DNA of 26,297 bases from Gammaproteobacteria bacterium (lineage in GTDB: Bacteria; Pseudomonadota; Gammaproteobacteria; Immundisolibacterales; Immundisolibacteraceae), in the NCBI GenBank assembly GCA_003645395.1, contig QNFC01000004.1, positions 1-26,297 on the forward strand, given 5' to 3'. Numbering within the stretch: position 1 is the stretch's first letter; each line of letters opens with the position of its first letter. The notes under the pieces are model-generated. The model had not been told where the DNA came from, did no database searches, and worked only from the letters and a program-made list of their open reading frames with translations. A program made the position numbers and the translations under genes. Below are positions 14,677-22,931 of the stretch, piece by piece.

Positions 14677-16143
14677 TTATCTATCGAGTCGTAATTTAGC
14701 TTCACGCAGCGCTATCAGTGAATTCATAAATGCCTGGGCGTGTTCTGAATCGTCGGGGCGTAGCTCCATCAATGCTACCGTATTTTTAGAATTGTTTGGC
14801 GGCAGGATTTGTCGAAGTGTCGCCAGTGACCAGTTTGCTGCTTGTGACGTGCTGATGATGCCAATGAGCAAATTGAGGCCGGTCTGCGGTAGCTTTTGGA
14901 ATTGTTTAAAGAAGTCGGATAGCGTTTGGGATAAATCGATTTTATCTGCCTCTAGCAACCATATTATTGATCCTTCTGTGATCGATCCGTCGAGTAGTAA
15001 CTGGGGGTTGCTAAACGGTCGGGTAAAAATAGCTGCTTGCCAGTGCCTGGGGACCGTTCCTGGGTAATTGATTGTAAATTGTGGCGGGTCGGTTGGGTCT
15101 GAGGACGAGCTGTACGACAAGCACGCGATTTTTGAGAGACATTCGACAAACGAACCGCTAACAGCTTGATCAACACTGATGATGGATAAGGCTTCCTGCA
15201 ACACAGGGGCACCGGAGTAGAATTTTTCCGATTGTTCTTTACTGAATTCAACAAGCTTGTGGAGCACTTCATCGACGGTTTGAGGTCGGTTAGAATGATG
15301 TAACTCAAGCATCTGGTCTATCAACTGCAGCAGCTCTGCAGGGTAACCATCGGGCAATTGCGGAACCAGCGGTTGATAAGGGTCCTTATCACCGGCGTCA
15401 AAAGCTGCTTGCCTGAGCATCGACCGGCAGGGTGGCTTACCTCTTATGCATCGGTAGAGAGTGGCGCCAAGAGCATAGATGTCTAATGACGGTCGGAATG
15501 ACTCAAGCGTGCTGTCGTATTGTTCAATGGGGGCGTAGTAGGGTGTGACCACTTTGACCTCAGTTGCCCCAGATACATCGTTGGCCTGCGCGCCACCAAA
15601 ATCCAGCAACAGCGGTTCACCCGTTTCCCGAATTAATATATTAGAGGGCTTGATATCTCGGTGCACACAGCCGGCATCGTGAAGTGTTTTCAATCCGGTT
15701 AGAACCGAAGTGAAAATGGGTAATAGAATGTTTTCACTAATTGATGGGAACTGCTCTTTCTCAATCAGTGTGCTGAGTTCTTCGCCGGGTTCATACCGCA
15801 TGACCAGATAGGCGGTACTGTTCTCATGAAAGTAACGCAGTATATTGACTATATTTATATGATTAAACTTTGCTGCAATTTGTGCCTCTATAACGAAACG
15901 GCCTTTACCTTCTTCGAATTCTTGCTCATTATTACTGATAATGCACACTACTTCGCCTGCATCGCTTCGTCTAGCAATGCTAGTGGGGAAATACTCTTTT
16001 ATCGCTACCGGCATATTGAGGAGTATATCTTCGGCTTTGTAGATAATGCCAAAATTGCCAATGCCGAGAAGTTTATCGATTTTATAACCGTTAATGATTT
16101 TCCCGGAATCGAGTGCAAAATGGCTGTGAGCGGATTTAGACAT
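14677..16143 (-). CDS. Hanks-type serine/threonine protein kinase with an unusual C-terminal domain
   Basis: The N-terminal part of this 488-residue protein is a complete kinase domain (about residues 20-310). It has a glycine-rich loop GIGNFG, Lys49 in VAIKEYFP, the catalytic loop HRDIKPSN (Asp163, Lys165, Asn168) and the metal-binding DFG (Asp181). A DIYALGATLYRCIRGKPP segment follows. All residues needed for catalysis are present, so it should be active and cytoplasmic. The remainder (about 325-488) has no transmembrane helix, unlike many bacterial kinases of this class. It alternates strands and helices (SIIWLLEADKIDLSQTLSDFF, LNLLIGIISTSQAA) in a way that recalls an MglA-like small GTPase, but without a P-loop. 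It starts 10 bp after the stop of the preceding hypothetical gene, with a weak ribosome-binding site, so coupled translation is likely. Confidence 0.9.
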   Translation of the reverse strand: MSKSAHSHFALDSGKIINGYKIDKLLGIGNFGIIYKAEDILLNMPVAIKEYFPTSIARRSDAGEVVCIISNNEQEFEEGKGRFVIEAQIAAKFNHINIVNILRYFHENSTAYLVMRYEPGEELSTLIEKEQFPSISENILLPIFTSVLTGLKTLHDAGCVHRDIKPSNILIRETGEPLLLDFGGAQANDVSGATEVKVVTPYYAPIEQYDSTLESFRPSLDIYALGATLYRCIRGKPPCRSMLRQAAFDAGDKDPYQPLVPQLPDGYPAELLQLIDQMLELHHSNRPQTVDEVLHKLVEFSKEQSEKFYSGAPVLQEALSIISVDQAVSGSFVECLSKIACLSYSSSSDPTDPPQFTINYPGTVPRHWQAAIFTRPFSNPQLLLDGSITEGSIIWLLEADKIDLSQTLSDFFKQFQKLPQTGLNLLIGIISTSQAANWSLATLRQILPPNNSKNTVALMELRPDDSEHAQAFMNSLIALREAKLRLDR

Positions 16144-16153
16144 TTATTTAAAG

Positions 16154-16816
16154 CTAATGTTTGTCTCTAAATACCGAAGCTAGTCGCTTGGGTAACCGGT
16201 TTCTTGGCCTGTTTTCCTCGATTGGGTTGGTGCTATATTGCAGGTTTTCGGTTTCTGAAGGATTAAGTGATATCAGTCCGGCTGCCATCGAACATGCGAA
16301 GAAGTCATTTATCTTTTTGATGTCTATTTGCAGTGTAGTGGCCGTCGAAACCACTGATGTGGGACGGGTGATCCAGAGTGCAGCAATACGTGAATCGTCT
16401 CTGCTATGGGACTGCCCAGTAAAATTGGGCCAGTGATTAAGGGAAACTTTGTCTGCGTATAAATCGATGCCTGTTGGTGGCTTCCCAGCTGAGTAAAATT
16501 CGGTAATTTTCCACTCTAGTGATTCCAGGATGATTTTTTGACCCTGTCTAGTCTCTTCGAGTGATAAAGAGGTTTCACGTGGGGTTAATTCCCAATAATT
16601 AAACTTGGTATCAGCTGGGATGTTTGTTAATGCAATAATTAGTGATGTGATATCACAGTTCGCGTAAGCTGTATCTCCCGGTGGTAAGATAATAAAAAAA
16701 TGATCATCTTCTAATTGCAGCCGGCACGCAGTTTCTGCTGCTGAGCGGCGTATTTTATTAAGTTCAAGACCAATTATCTTCTGTTGTATTTCTAGTAATT
16801 TCGACGGGGTATTCAT
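16154..16816 (-). CDS. Hypothetical protein, probable partner of the kinase
   Basis: I do not recognise this 220-residue protein with certainty. It has no signal peptide or membrane helix. The N-terminal half looks like a mixed alpha/beta fold (HFFIILPPGDTAYANCDITSLIIALTNIP). Near residues 150-190 there is a compact helical stretch (DSRIAALWITRPTSVVSTATTLQIDIKKINDFFACSMAAGLI) that could be a small winged-helix-like domain. The tail is rich in Arg, Pro and Asn and is probably disordered. It ends 10 bp before the kinase start and begins 100 bp after the CheX-like gene, so it probably belongs with both. The ATG at 16816 has a poor ribosome-binding site. It may be an adaptor or regulatory partner of the kinase. 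Confidence 0.7.
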   Translation of the reverse strand: MNTPSKLLEIQQKIIGLELNKIRRSAAETACRLQLEDDHFFIILPPGDTAYANCDITSLIIALTNIPADTKFNYWELTPRETSLSLEETRQGQKIILESLEWKITEFYSAGKPPTGIDLYADKVSLNHWPNFTGQSHSRDDSRIAALWITRPTSVVSTATTLQIDIKKINDFFACSMAAGLISLNPSETENLQYSTNPIEENRPRNRLPKRLASVFRDKH

Positions 16817-16916
16817 TAGGGGATCAGGTTAAAAAACTTTTTCATTATTTCATTATGTTTCTGGATTCTATGAATTAAGAGATGAGTTTTTATGGTGATT
16901 ACGCATGTATTTAAAA

Positions 16917-17384
16917 TTATTCAAGACTAATCATTAGCCTGGGTTGGTACTGTTTCCATGTGATTGGAATGATGTAGGTTGCAGTATTCCCAGGGTAGTT
17001 AACTTTATGGCTTCCGCCGGATATCACGGCTGGGACTGAAATCATAAAATCCTTACCGTACTGTGAACGAACGTTTCCAGAGATGGTATTAGCAATTTCT
17101 CCGATGATATCAACAATATGTTCGTCACAAAAGTCAGTTTCACCTATCGCGTCAAGAATGTTCTCGAGCATTTCCCGAGTGCTAGTGAAGTAGACAAATC
17201 CTTTACGGGTGCCGGATACGCCGATCATACCGGTATAGCCAAGGGTAAGGTTTTCATCGGTGCGGAGATAGGGAGTTCCAACGATCGCGTTGTGACCAGT
17301 AACGTGGCTAAAGTAATGGGCCGTCCCGTCTATAAAAGCCTGCAGGTCATGGGTTTCACTATTGGCAATATCGTGTTCACTCAT
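16917..17384 (-). CDS. CheX-like phosphatase of a CheY-type response regulator
   Basis: This 155-residue cytoplasmic protein carries the CheC/CheX signature: Glu96 and Asn99 in VDIIGEIANTISGNVRS, followed by the conserved Gly. In CheX the Glu and Asn position the water that removes phosphate from CheY. A single such motif and the length fit CheX rather than CheC or FliY. The ATG at 17384 lies inside the last codons of the upstream response-regulator gene (ATGAGTGA overlap), with GGAG ten bases before. A longer frame from 17411 would extend the overlap and add an unrelated leader. The overlap strongly suggests that it dephosphorylates that regulator. Confidence 0.85.
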   Translation of the reverse strand: MSEHDIANSETHDLQAFIDGTAHYFSHVTGHNAIVGTPYLRTDENLTLGYTGMIGVSGTRKGFVYFTSTREMLENILDAIGETDFCDEHIVDIIGEIANTISGNVRSQYGKDFMISVPAVISGGSHKVNYPGNTATYIIPITWKQYQPRLMISLE

Positions 17385-17745
17385 CCTCAAGCAACTCCAG
17401 GAACGCGTCATTAAGTTCTCTTTGATTGAAAGGCTTACTTAAAAATCCCTGAGCACCGTTGGCCAGTGCCTCGATCGCGGTGGCTTTATCAGCTAGCGCT
17501 GAAATAACCAGTATATGGACGTCCGGGTTGAGTCGGCATAGCTCTTTGACACAGGTCACGCCGTCCATCTCAGGCATGGTGATATCCATCGTTACCAGGT
17601 CGGGAGAACTGGTTTTGAATAACTCAACGGCTTCAACACCGTTCGCTGCGACGCCGACGATTTCCAGGTTATCCAGGTGAACAGCGCGTTCAATGGACCT
17701 TCTGACCACGTTTGAATCATCTACTATCATCAATCTATGGGTCAT
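17377..17745 (-). CDS. CheY-like single-domain response regulator
   Basis: This 122-residue protein is a receiver domain without an output domain. The acidic pocket is Asp9/Asp10 (MIVDDS), the phosphorylation site is Asp54 (TMDITMPEMDG), the switch residue is Ser82 (VISAL) and the conserved lysine is Lys104 (LSKPF). The residue after the phosphorylated Asp and the MPEMDG loop are standard. It would take phosphate from the CheA-like sensor encoded upstream (17862-19967) and lose it through the overlapping CheX-like protein. It has no DNA-binding domain, so its output must be by protein contact, for example with a motility machine or the neighbouring kinase. Confidence 0.93.
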   Translation of the reverse strand: MTHRLMIVDDSNVVRRSIERAVHLDNLEIVGVAANGVEAVELFKTSSPDLVTMDITMPEMDGVTCVKELCRLNPDVHILVISALADKATAIEALANGAQGFLSKPFNQRELNDAFLELLEDE

Positions 17746-17861
17746 TATTTGTTATTCCTGAAGGAGTGATTGTTTGTGTTCCCCATAGGGTTTTTATTTC
17801 AGATTGTTATCCTAATTGGCTGAAAAATAGCCAATCATCAAGTGGCTTTGTGATTTGATTT

Positions 17862-19967
17862 TTACGCAGCAGGCGCAATTACCTTGAATCGACAATATCT
17901 ATTTTTCGCCGAGGATATTTTGATTTTCCCATTTATATTGGATACTTCTGCTTTAATTAGGTTCATACCAATCCCCCGACCTGCGTCTTCGTCTATTTTC
18001 GATGCAGTAGAGAAACCGCTAGTAAACAGGGCAGAGACAGCTTTTTGATCAGTCCAATTTTTTATATCCTCTGAATCCCATTTCCCACTGATCATCGCGC
18101 GTTCCTTTATTTTTTCTATTTGTAAGCCTTGTCCGTCATCCTGGACGACCAGGTGAAGTTTTTCTTTTGAATCCAGTGAGGTTTTTATAGTGATAGTCGC
18201 CACGGGAGGTTTTCCGATTTTTTCCCGCTGGTCTTTAGTCTCGACCCCATGGGTGATGGCATTACGAACTAACTGGATCACAATGTTCTTGAGTTTGTCT
18301 CGTTGCCTGTCGGGAATGTCAGCTGGATTGAAACTTTCCCAGTTAAAGACGATTGGTTTGTTCTGTCGATCACTGATCCGTTTGCCGATCCGCTCAACTG
18401 CCTCTCTGATTGGATCGACAGTGGTGGCCGAGGGTGTGGGTAAAATGGTTTCGTCACTGTCAAACTGATCCTGGATAGCTGTGAGACGAGCGATGAGTAA
18501 TTTGACCTCATCTACAGTGTCGAATAGTCCCTCAAGCGTAACTGCAAGTCTGAGGAAATCATTACCAGTCAGGTTATTAAGTTGTTTGAGATCAACGATT
18601 ACTGTCTCGAATTGGTGAAATTTCGATTCAAAAAGGTCAAGACCGAGCACCCCGGCTTCCCCTTTAATTAGATGTGTGATCCGAAATATTTCGTCCAGCG
18701 TTTCCTGGTGGCTGCCGACCCCGCGGTCTTTTTTGAGTGCTTCATTGATTTCATCAAGTGATCCTTTCATTCTGTTAATAAAACCATCAAGCTCGCGTGG
18801 TGCGACGTGAATGATGTTAAAAACGAGATTGACCTGTTCGGCAGCGTCTGCCTCAAATTGTTTTAACTGTTTGGCAAGTAATACTGATTTGGTAATGTCA
18901 GAGATGGTTGTCAGTAGCTGGACAACTTCGCCATTCTCTACGATGCGGTTGAAATTAAAGCTATAGTAGAGCGTATCGAAGGTGCCATCATGGTTATGAA
19001 AATTTAGCTCTACCTCTTTCAGCGGGTTTAATTCGCGAATAAGTTTTTCCTTAACGCGCTTTTTGAACATTAAATTAATATATTCCCGCGCAGTTTTAAA
19101 TTGGGCGTCAGGTATCTGCGGTTTTAATATATCTAGTAAGCTTTTTCCATCAATCTGGTCGGTACGTAGTAATAAACTTGTTTCTTTTGACTGTACGGGT
19201 CCGATAGCAAAGTCCTGATCAATGAGTATTAGGCCCTCGTCGATAGTATTCAGTATTAAATCAGTCTGGTTTTTTGATTCGGCTAAGTTAGCGGCGGTCT
19301 TAGATAACTCTTTTCCTCGGCGAATAGTGATATAGGTGAGGAAAATAACAATCATTAAGACATTGACGATGGCAACGGCTGTATAAATGATGATGTTCTG
19401 TTGCCCATCGGCCTTTGTCTTTGCCCAGACTTCAAGTTCTACTGATGTTTTTGTAGTGATGGCGGTAAGGGGGTTGGTTTTGCCGCGGGCACTGCGTAAC
19501 AAACGTCCAATATCCCGCTCTGTCGCATCGTCACCGATTTGCAATAGCTTGTTGATTTCCTTTGCGTAAGGATCCCATATTCGACGTGCCTGCTCTACGA
19601 GTCGTGCGGTGTTCGCCGTCGGTGCTTTAGATAACGTAAATACCGAGCCATCGAGGGCGGTAACGGTGCCGCCTTGTGATAAACCCGTTAAAGTTTGCTC
19701 AATCGTTTCAGATGATTTTTTTAATTCTGCGAGGAGCGATGCGGTGCTGCGGTTGCGTTTGTGCTGGTCTTCGAGTTGATAGAGGGTCTTTGCGATTTGT
19801 TGCACCAGGGTACTTTGATGCGACGCCAGGTTGACAGTTACTGCATCGTTTTCAAGCGACTGAGACGAGGTGGTGATGTACTGATAGAAAACTGTATTTA
19901 CGCCGGCAACTAGCGCTAACAGTGCCGTTATAGTTAACAGCGTCAGAAGTATTTTTTTTACGTTCAC
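17862..19967 (-). CDS. Membrane-bound CheA-like histidine kinase with internal Hpt domain
   Basis: The domain order in this 701-residue sensor is: membrane helix (about 5-27), periplasmic helical region (28-190) resembling PilJ/NarX-type sensors, second membrane helix (192-214), PAS domain (about 235-360), Hpt-like helical domain and HATPase domain (540-700). The phospho-acceptor is probably His432 in ITHLIKGEAGV, matching the HxxKG rule. ATP-binding residues include Asn569 and His573 (LVRNAITHGVE), the DDGQGL box (611-615) and GRGIGMNLI (663-671). The H and N boxes are of the CheA kind, yet no CheY-binding P2 domain and no CheW-like domain are visible. It therefore looks like a receptor and a CheA core fused in one polypeptide. 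The start is GTG 19967 with GGAG nine bases upstream. It lies 38 bp after the DUF1329 gene, so the two may share a transcript. Confidence 0.9.
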   Translation of the reverse strand: MNVKKILLTLLTITALLALVAGVNTVFYQYITTSSQSLENDAVTVNLASHQSTLVQQIAKTLYQLEDQHKRNRSTASLLAELKKSSETIEQTLTGLSQGGTVTALDGSVFTLSKAPTANTARLVEQARRIWDPYAKEINKLLQIGDDATERDIGRLLRSARGKTNPLTAITTKTSVELEVWAKTKADGQQNIIIYTAVAIVNVLMIVIFLTYITIRRGKELSKTAANLAESKNQTDLILNTIDEGLILIDQDFAIGPVQSKETSLLLRTDQIDGKSLLDILKPQIPDAQFKTAREYINLMFKKRVKEKLIRELNPLKEVELNFHNHDGTFDTLYYSFNFNRIVENGEVVQLLTTISDITKSVLLAKQLKQFEADAAEQVNLVFNIIHVAPRELDGFINRMKGSLDEINEALKKDRGVGSHQETLDEIFRITHLIKGEAGVLGLDLFESKFHQFETVIVDLKQLNNLTGNDFLRLAVTLEGLFDTVDEVKLLIARLTAIQDQFDSDETILPTPSATTVDPIREAVERIGKRISDRQNKPIVFNWESFNPADIPDRQRDKLKNIVIQLVRNAITHGVETKDQREKIGKPPVATITIKTSLDSKEKLHLVVQDDGQGLQIEKIKERAMISGKWDSEDIKNWTDQKAVSALFTSGFSTASKIDEDAGRGIGMNLIKAEVSNINGKIKISSAKNRYCRFKVIAPAA

Positions 19968-20005
19968 TACTTGGTCTCCAATCCGCTCAAAGTCGGTTAA
20001 CAGGT

Positions 20006-21295
20006 TTATTTGAATCGTCTTGAGAGCGACTGGGGCGCGAACTCTTTAGCCACCGCGTAGGGGTTGTTTATTCGGTATTGGTCGAGTGGGGCGTTGTAAA
20101 GAACGGTGGCGTGCATCTTTTTTATATCTATCGCGGAGACGATACCCGCGCCCACACCAGACACCCCGTCTTCCCATGGAACGCTCTGATAGCCAATTAC
20201 CATTACTTTTTCGAGTTCGCCCTTTTCGTTGTAGGCTTCCTGCCACGGCAGCATGGGCGTGTAAAGGTGAGCGTCAAAATAGTAATGCCGGGTTGCATAG
20301 GTATGTTTTTCGTTCATGGTGGTCTTAACTACCCAGACCTCACGGGGCTCATAGACCTCTTCAAAATTCCAATGGGGAGGCTGGTTTAACTTGATTTTTG
20401 GGTATCGCAACTCGGGGTTATCTTCATACTCGTCCAGACCAAAAGACTCGCCGTGGACGGTGGTCAACATCCAGCGCTTTTCCAACAGTTCCCATTTTTC
20501 ATACCAGTTCGGTTGACTGTCTAAACCGAATAATTCATCGGTTAAAAAATCACTACTTGCTACCGGGTCAGCCCAGGCACCGCTGGATAGTCGACGTACA
20601 CGGCGTAGTTGCTTAACGTAAGCGTATACGTCGGGCAAACGATTGTTTTGATAGTTGACGGTCAGTACGCCCAGACCGCGGATGTCCTGTGGGTATTGAG
20701 CGAAGAGAGACTGATATTTAGAGAGTTGGGAGTCTTCTTTATGTGGGTTCTGTTTCTGCCCCTCAAGCATGTAGCGTTGAAATCGCCATCCCTGTTGCCT
20801 TTGTAAGCCTTTTTTGCCGTCAATAATCAGAAAATACATCGGGTCGTAATCGACGTTTTGCCCCATCCATGGCGCGCGTAGAAAGTTGTACGCGAGTTTT
20901 ACGGCGGCTCGGGGGTCGTCTATGTTGATCTCCTTGAACGGCATGCCCGCCACATAGCCCTCGATGCGGTTGTTTTCAGTTAATTTGACTTCGTCCGCAT
21001 AGCGCTCGGTCAGTTCGATAAGGCTTTCATCGAAAAACACTTCCTGGCGATGAATTAAGGTCATTTCAAAGCCGTAGTCGCGGATCATTCGTTCCTGAAC
21101 AGGAGTGATCAAAGTCCTTAAGGGCTTGCCGTCGAGGGTCTCATCTAACAGGCTATCAATTGATGCCGAGTTTAGGATCGTTCTTTCAACGATTTCAGCC
21201 GCCTTGCTGAACGTCGCCACGGTTAACAGGCTGATTGTTAACAGATACCATGCAAGTGTTTGGATAGTTCCGCTTCTTCGGTCTGAAATGTTCAC
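20006..21295 (-). CDS. Exported DUF1329 protein
   Basis: The N-terminus of this 429-residue protein is a signal peptide: basic DRRSG, hydrophobic LAWYLLTISLLTVATF and a cleavage site near FSKA-AE at about residue 32. The mature part shows DUF1329 features: GWRFQRYMLEGQ, a RRVRRLSSGAWADPVASSDFLTDEL block near the middle, and YYFDAHLYTPMLPWQEAY late. The family is thought to have a LolA/LolB-like fold, and its genes are often next to those for steroid, hydrocarbon or aliphatic degradation. A role in moving a hydrophobic substrate across the periplasm or outer membrane is therefore plausible but unproven. The usual neighbour (DUF1302) is absent. The start is GTG 21295 with GAGGAG eight bases upstream. 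Confidence 0.85.
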   Translation of the reverse strand: MNISDRRSGTIQTLAWYLLTISLLTVATFSKAAEIVERTILNSASIDSLLDETLDGKPLRTLITPVQERMIRDYGFEMTLIHRQEVFFDESLIELTERYADEVKLTENNRIEGYVAGMPFKEINIDDPRAAVKLAYNFLRAPWMGQNVDYDPMYFLIIDGKKGLQRQQGWRFQRYMLEGQKQNPHKEDSQLSKYQSLFAQYPQDIRGLGVLTVNYQNNRLPDVYAYVKQLRRVRRLSSGAWADPVASSDFLTDELFGLDSQPNWYEKWELLEKRWMLTTVHGESFGLDEYEDNPELRYPKIKLNQPPHWNFEEVYEPREVWVVKTTMNEKHTYATRHYYFDAHLYTPMLPWQEAYNEKGELEKVMVIGYQSVPWEDGVSGVGAGIVSAIDIKKMHATVLYNAPLDQYRINNPYAVAKEFAPQSLSRRFK

Positions 21296-21905
21296 GCTTA
21301 TGCTCCTCTCTCAGTAACGGTCGTCAGATGTTCTTATTTTTGCTAAGCAGTTAAAGGTGCTTGCTAGCAAATGGCGTAAGAGGACTTCCTTTTGTTGGGG
21401 AGTCGTAAACGCCAGATTTCGGAAGTGGGCAGCTGTGACCGACAGGAACTGCCGGGTTTATTTAATTACGTAAATTGTTTCGGCAATTTCCGTTAGGTCT
21501 TGAGTGATTATTGGCACTGGATCAAATTGGTGGGGTCGGGGTTTTGGCTGGAGGGGTAATTTATTTGGTGCCGATGATTTGCCGGGGAGGAGGTTTTTTT
21601 CGGATAGTGTCAGTGGGTGGGGGTGTCTGGGGCTTGTTGCTGGAGGATCCAACGAATGACGCTGGGTTGTGTCCCGGTTAACTAGTTGCCGGAAACATGC
21701 TAAATAGAGACGTTGTTTTGCGTAAAACAGGTTTGACGGGAAGCGTGTTTGGACAACATAAATCGGACATGCTGAGGATGTCCATGAGGAGTAGAGGTTG
21801 GCGCCGAGGGGTGAATTTTTTTGGAGGAATGTTGGTTTGGTAGCGGTCACTCATTGAGGCTGGCGCAGGGTATTTTTTTAAAACAGAAAAATAGCGTAAA
21901 CCGCC
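21296..21905. other. 610-bp intergenic region without a supported gene
   Basis: This region lies between two minus-strand genes (panE-like upstream, DUF1329 downstream) and should contain the promoter of the DUF1329 gene. I see a perfect 10-bp palindrome TTGCTAGCAA (21361-21370), 66 bp before that gene's start. A 130-codon minus-strand frame (21458-21850) is Pro-, Ser- and Thr-rich, shows no family pattern and has no ribosome-binding site, so I leave it out. No terminator with a clear GC stem was found after the panE-like gene; only an A/T-rich stretch is present near 21870-21895. Confidence 0.5.
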
Positions 21906-22862
21906 TTACTGAAAAGCGTCGATGGCTTTAACTAATTGATAAGCATGTCGGGAGGCTGGAGTATCGATGTTGTGCTCTCGAGCCAGGTTGAGCAGGTGGC
22001 CGAGGGTTTCGTTAACTTCTAATCGTTTGCCGTGAAGCAGGTCCTGTAACGTGGACATACGATGATTGGGGGCCTGATCATGAAAGCGCTGACCGACTTG
22101 CTGTACTAGCTTTTGCGCGCCGATGGCGTCGGCTTTAGCAATGCTGGCAGCGGGTAACGGACCATTATCATCAACGGTAATGTTCATTTTTTTTGCGACG
22201 GCAACGGCTTCGCGTACCATCTCTGCGGCTATCTGAGCGCCATGAGGGTCTGTGCAGAATTTCCACGTTTCCATGCGAGTTAGCACCGATAACGCCATCA
22301 CTGCACTCCAGGGAATATATTTCGACCACTCTACGGTGCCGACCTGGTCAGCGGCGATTGTTTCGATCCCCGAGTTCTGGAAAATATCAGTGATCGCCTG
22401 AACTCTTTCTGAAACCCCACCGTCAGGTTCACCAATATAGAGTCCGCGATTTTGGGTGAATAGCACGTCGCCGTTCGCGAGTACTTCACCACTCACATTT
22501 GCTGCGGCCCCGAGCAGTGTAGGGTTGCCAAATATGGCCGCTAATTGCGTGTTTTTAAGCACGCCATTCTGAACGGATAGCACGCTTTCGAATTCAGCGC
22601 TGGCGAGCGGTGCCAGGGCTGATTCAGTGTCATAGGTTTTTACGGTAGTAATGAACAGCTCTGCCGGCCCGATAGTAGCGGGGTCTGTTTCAATGGGAAC
22701 CTTGATGTTGGCGTCGAGTAATCCGGTGATGGTTACACCCTCACGGCGAAGCTGTTCAGCTCGTGCGCCCCGGGCCAGCAGGGTAACTTCTTCGCCAGCA
22801 CGCACCAGGTGGGCGGCGAAGATTGATCCGAGGGCGCCTGCGCCTTGAATAACGATCCGCAT
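21906..22862 (-). CDS. Ketopantoate reductase (ApbA/PanE) family NAD(P)-dependent reductase
   Basis: This 318-residue protein has an N-terminal Rossmann fold with GxGxxG at residues 7-12 (GAGALG). Further landmarks are Lys75 in TTVKTYD, Asn99 in VQNGV, Lys181 in VEWSKYIPW and Glu282 in GKRLEVNE. These match the positions of the catalytic or substrate-contacting Lys, Asn, Lys and Glu in known ketopantoate reductases. The family reduces 2-keto to 2-hydroxy acids. In a catabolic operon the enzyme may act on a different 2-oxo acid, such as a ring-cleavage product, rather than in pantothenate synthesis. It is the last gene of the minus-strand block, 69 bp after the divergent extradiol dioxygenase-like gene, with an AGGA site before its ATG. 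Confidence 0.85.
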   Translation of the reverse strand: MRIVIQGAGALGSIFAAHLVRAGEEVTLLARGARAEQLRREGVTITGLLDANIKVPIETDPATIGPAELFITTVKTYDTESALAPLASAEFESVLSVQNGVLKNTQLAAIFGNPTLLGAAANVSGEVLANGDVLFTQNRGLYIGEPDGGVSERVQAITDIFQNSGIETIAADQVGTVEWSKYIPWSAVMALSVLTRMETWKFCTDPHGAQIAAEMVREAVAVAKKMNITVDDNGPLPAASIAKADAIGAQKLVQQVGQRFHDQAPNHRMSTLQDLLHGKRLEVNETLGHLLNLAREHNIDTPASRHAYQLVKAIDAFQ

Positions 22863-22931
22863 GAAGGTTTCCTGTCAGTATTTGCTGGAAGTGTCGGCCG
22901 GCCTGGATCTGGCTAGTTGTTTAGATAAAGG

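Noticed and set aside
14570..15067. 165-codon plus-strand open frame overlapping the kinase gene
   Set aside because: It runs antisense to the C-terminal domain of the kinase; the sequence is rich in Cys and Ser and has no recognisable domain.
21458..21850. 130-codon open frame on the minus strand in the 610-bp gap
   Set aside because: The composition is Pro/Ser/Thr-rich and low in complexity, there is no ribosome-binding site, and no family pattern is seen; it looks like chance in a non-coding stretch.
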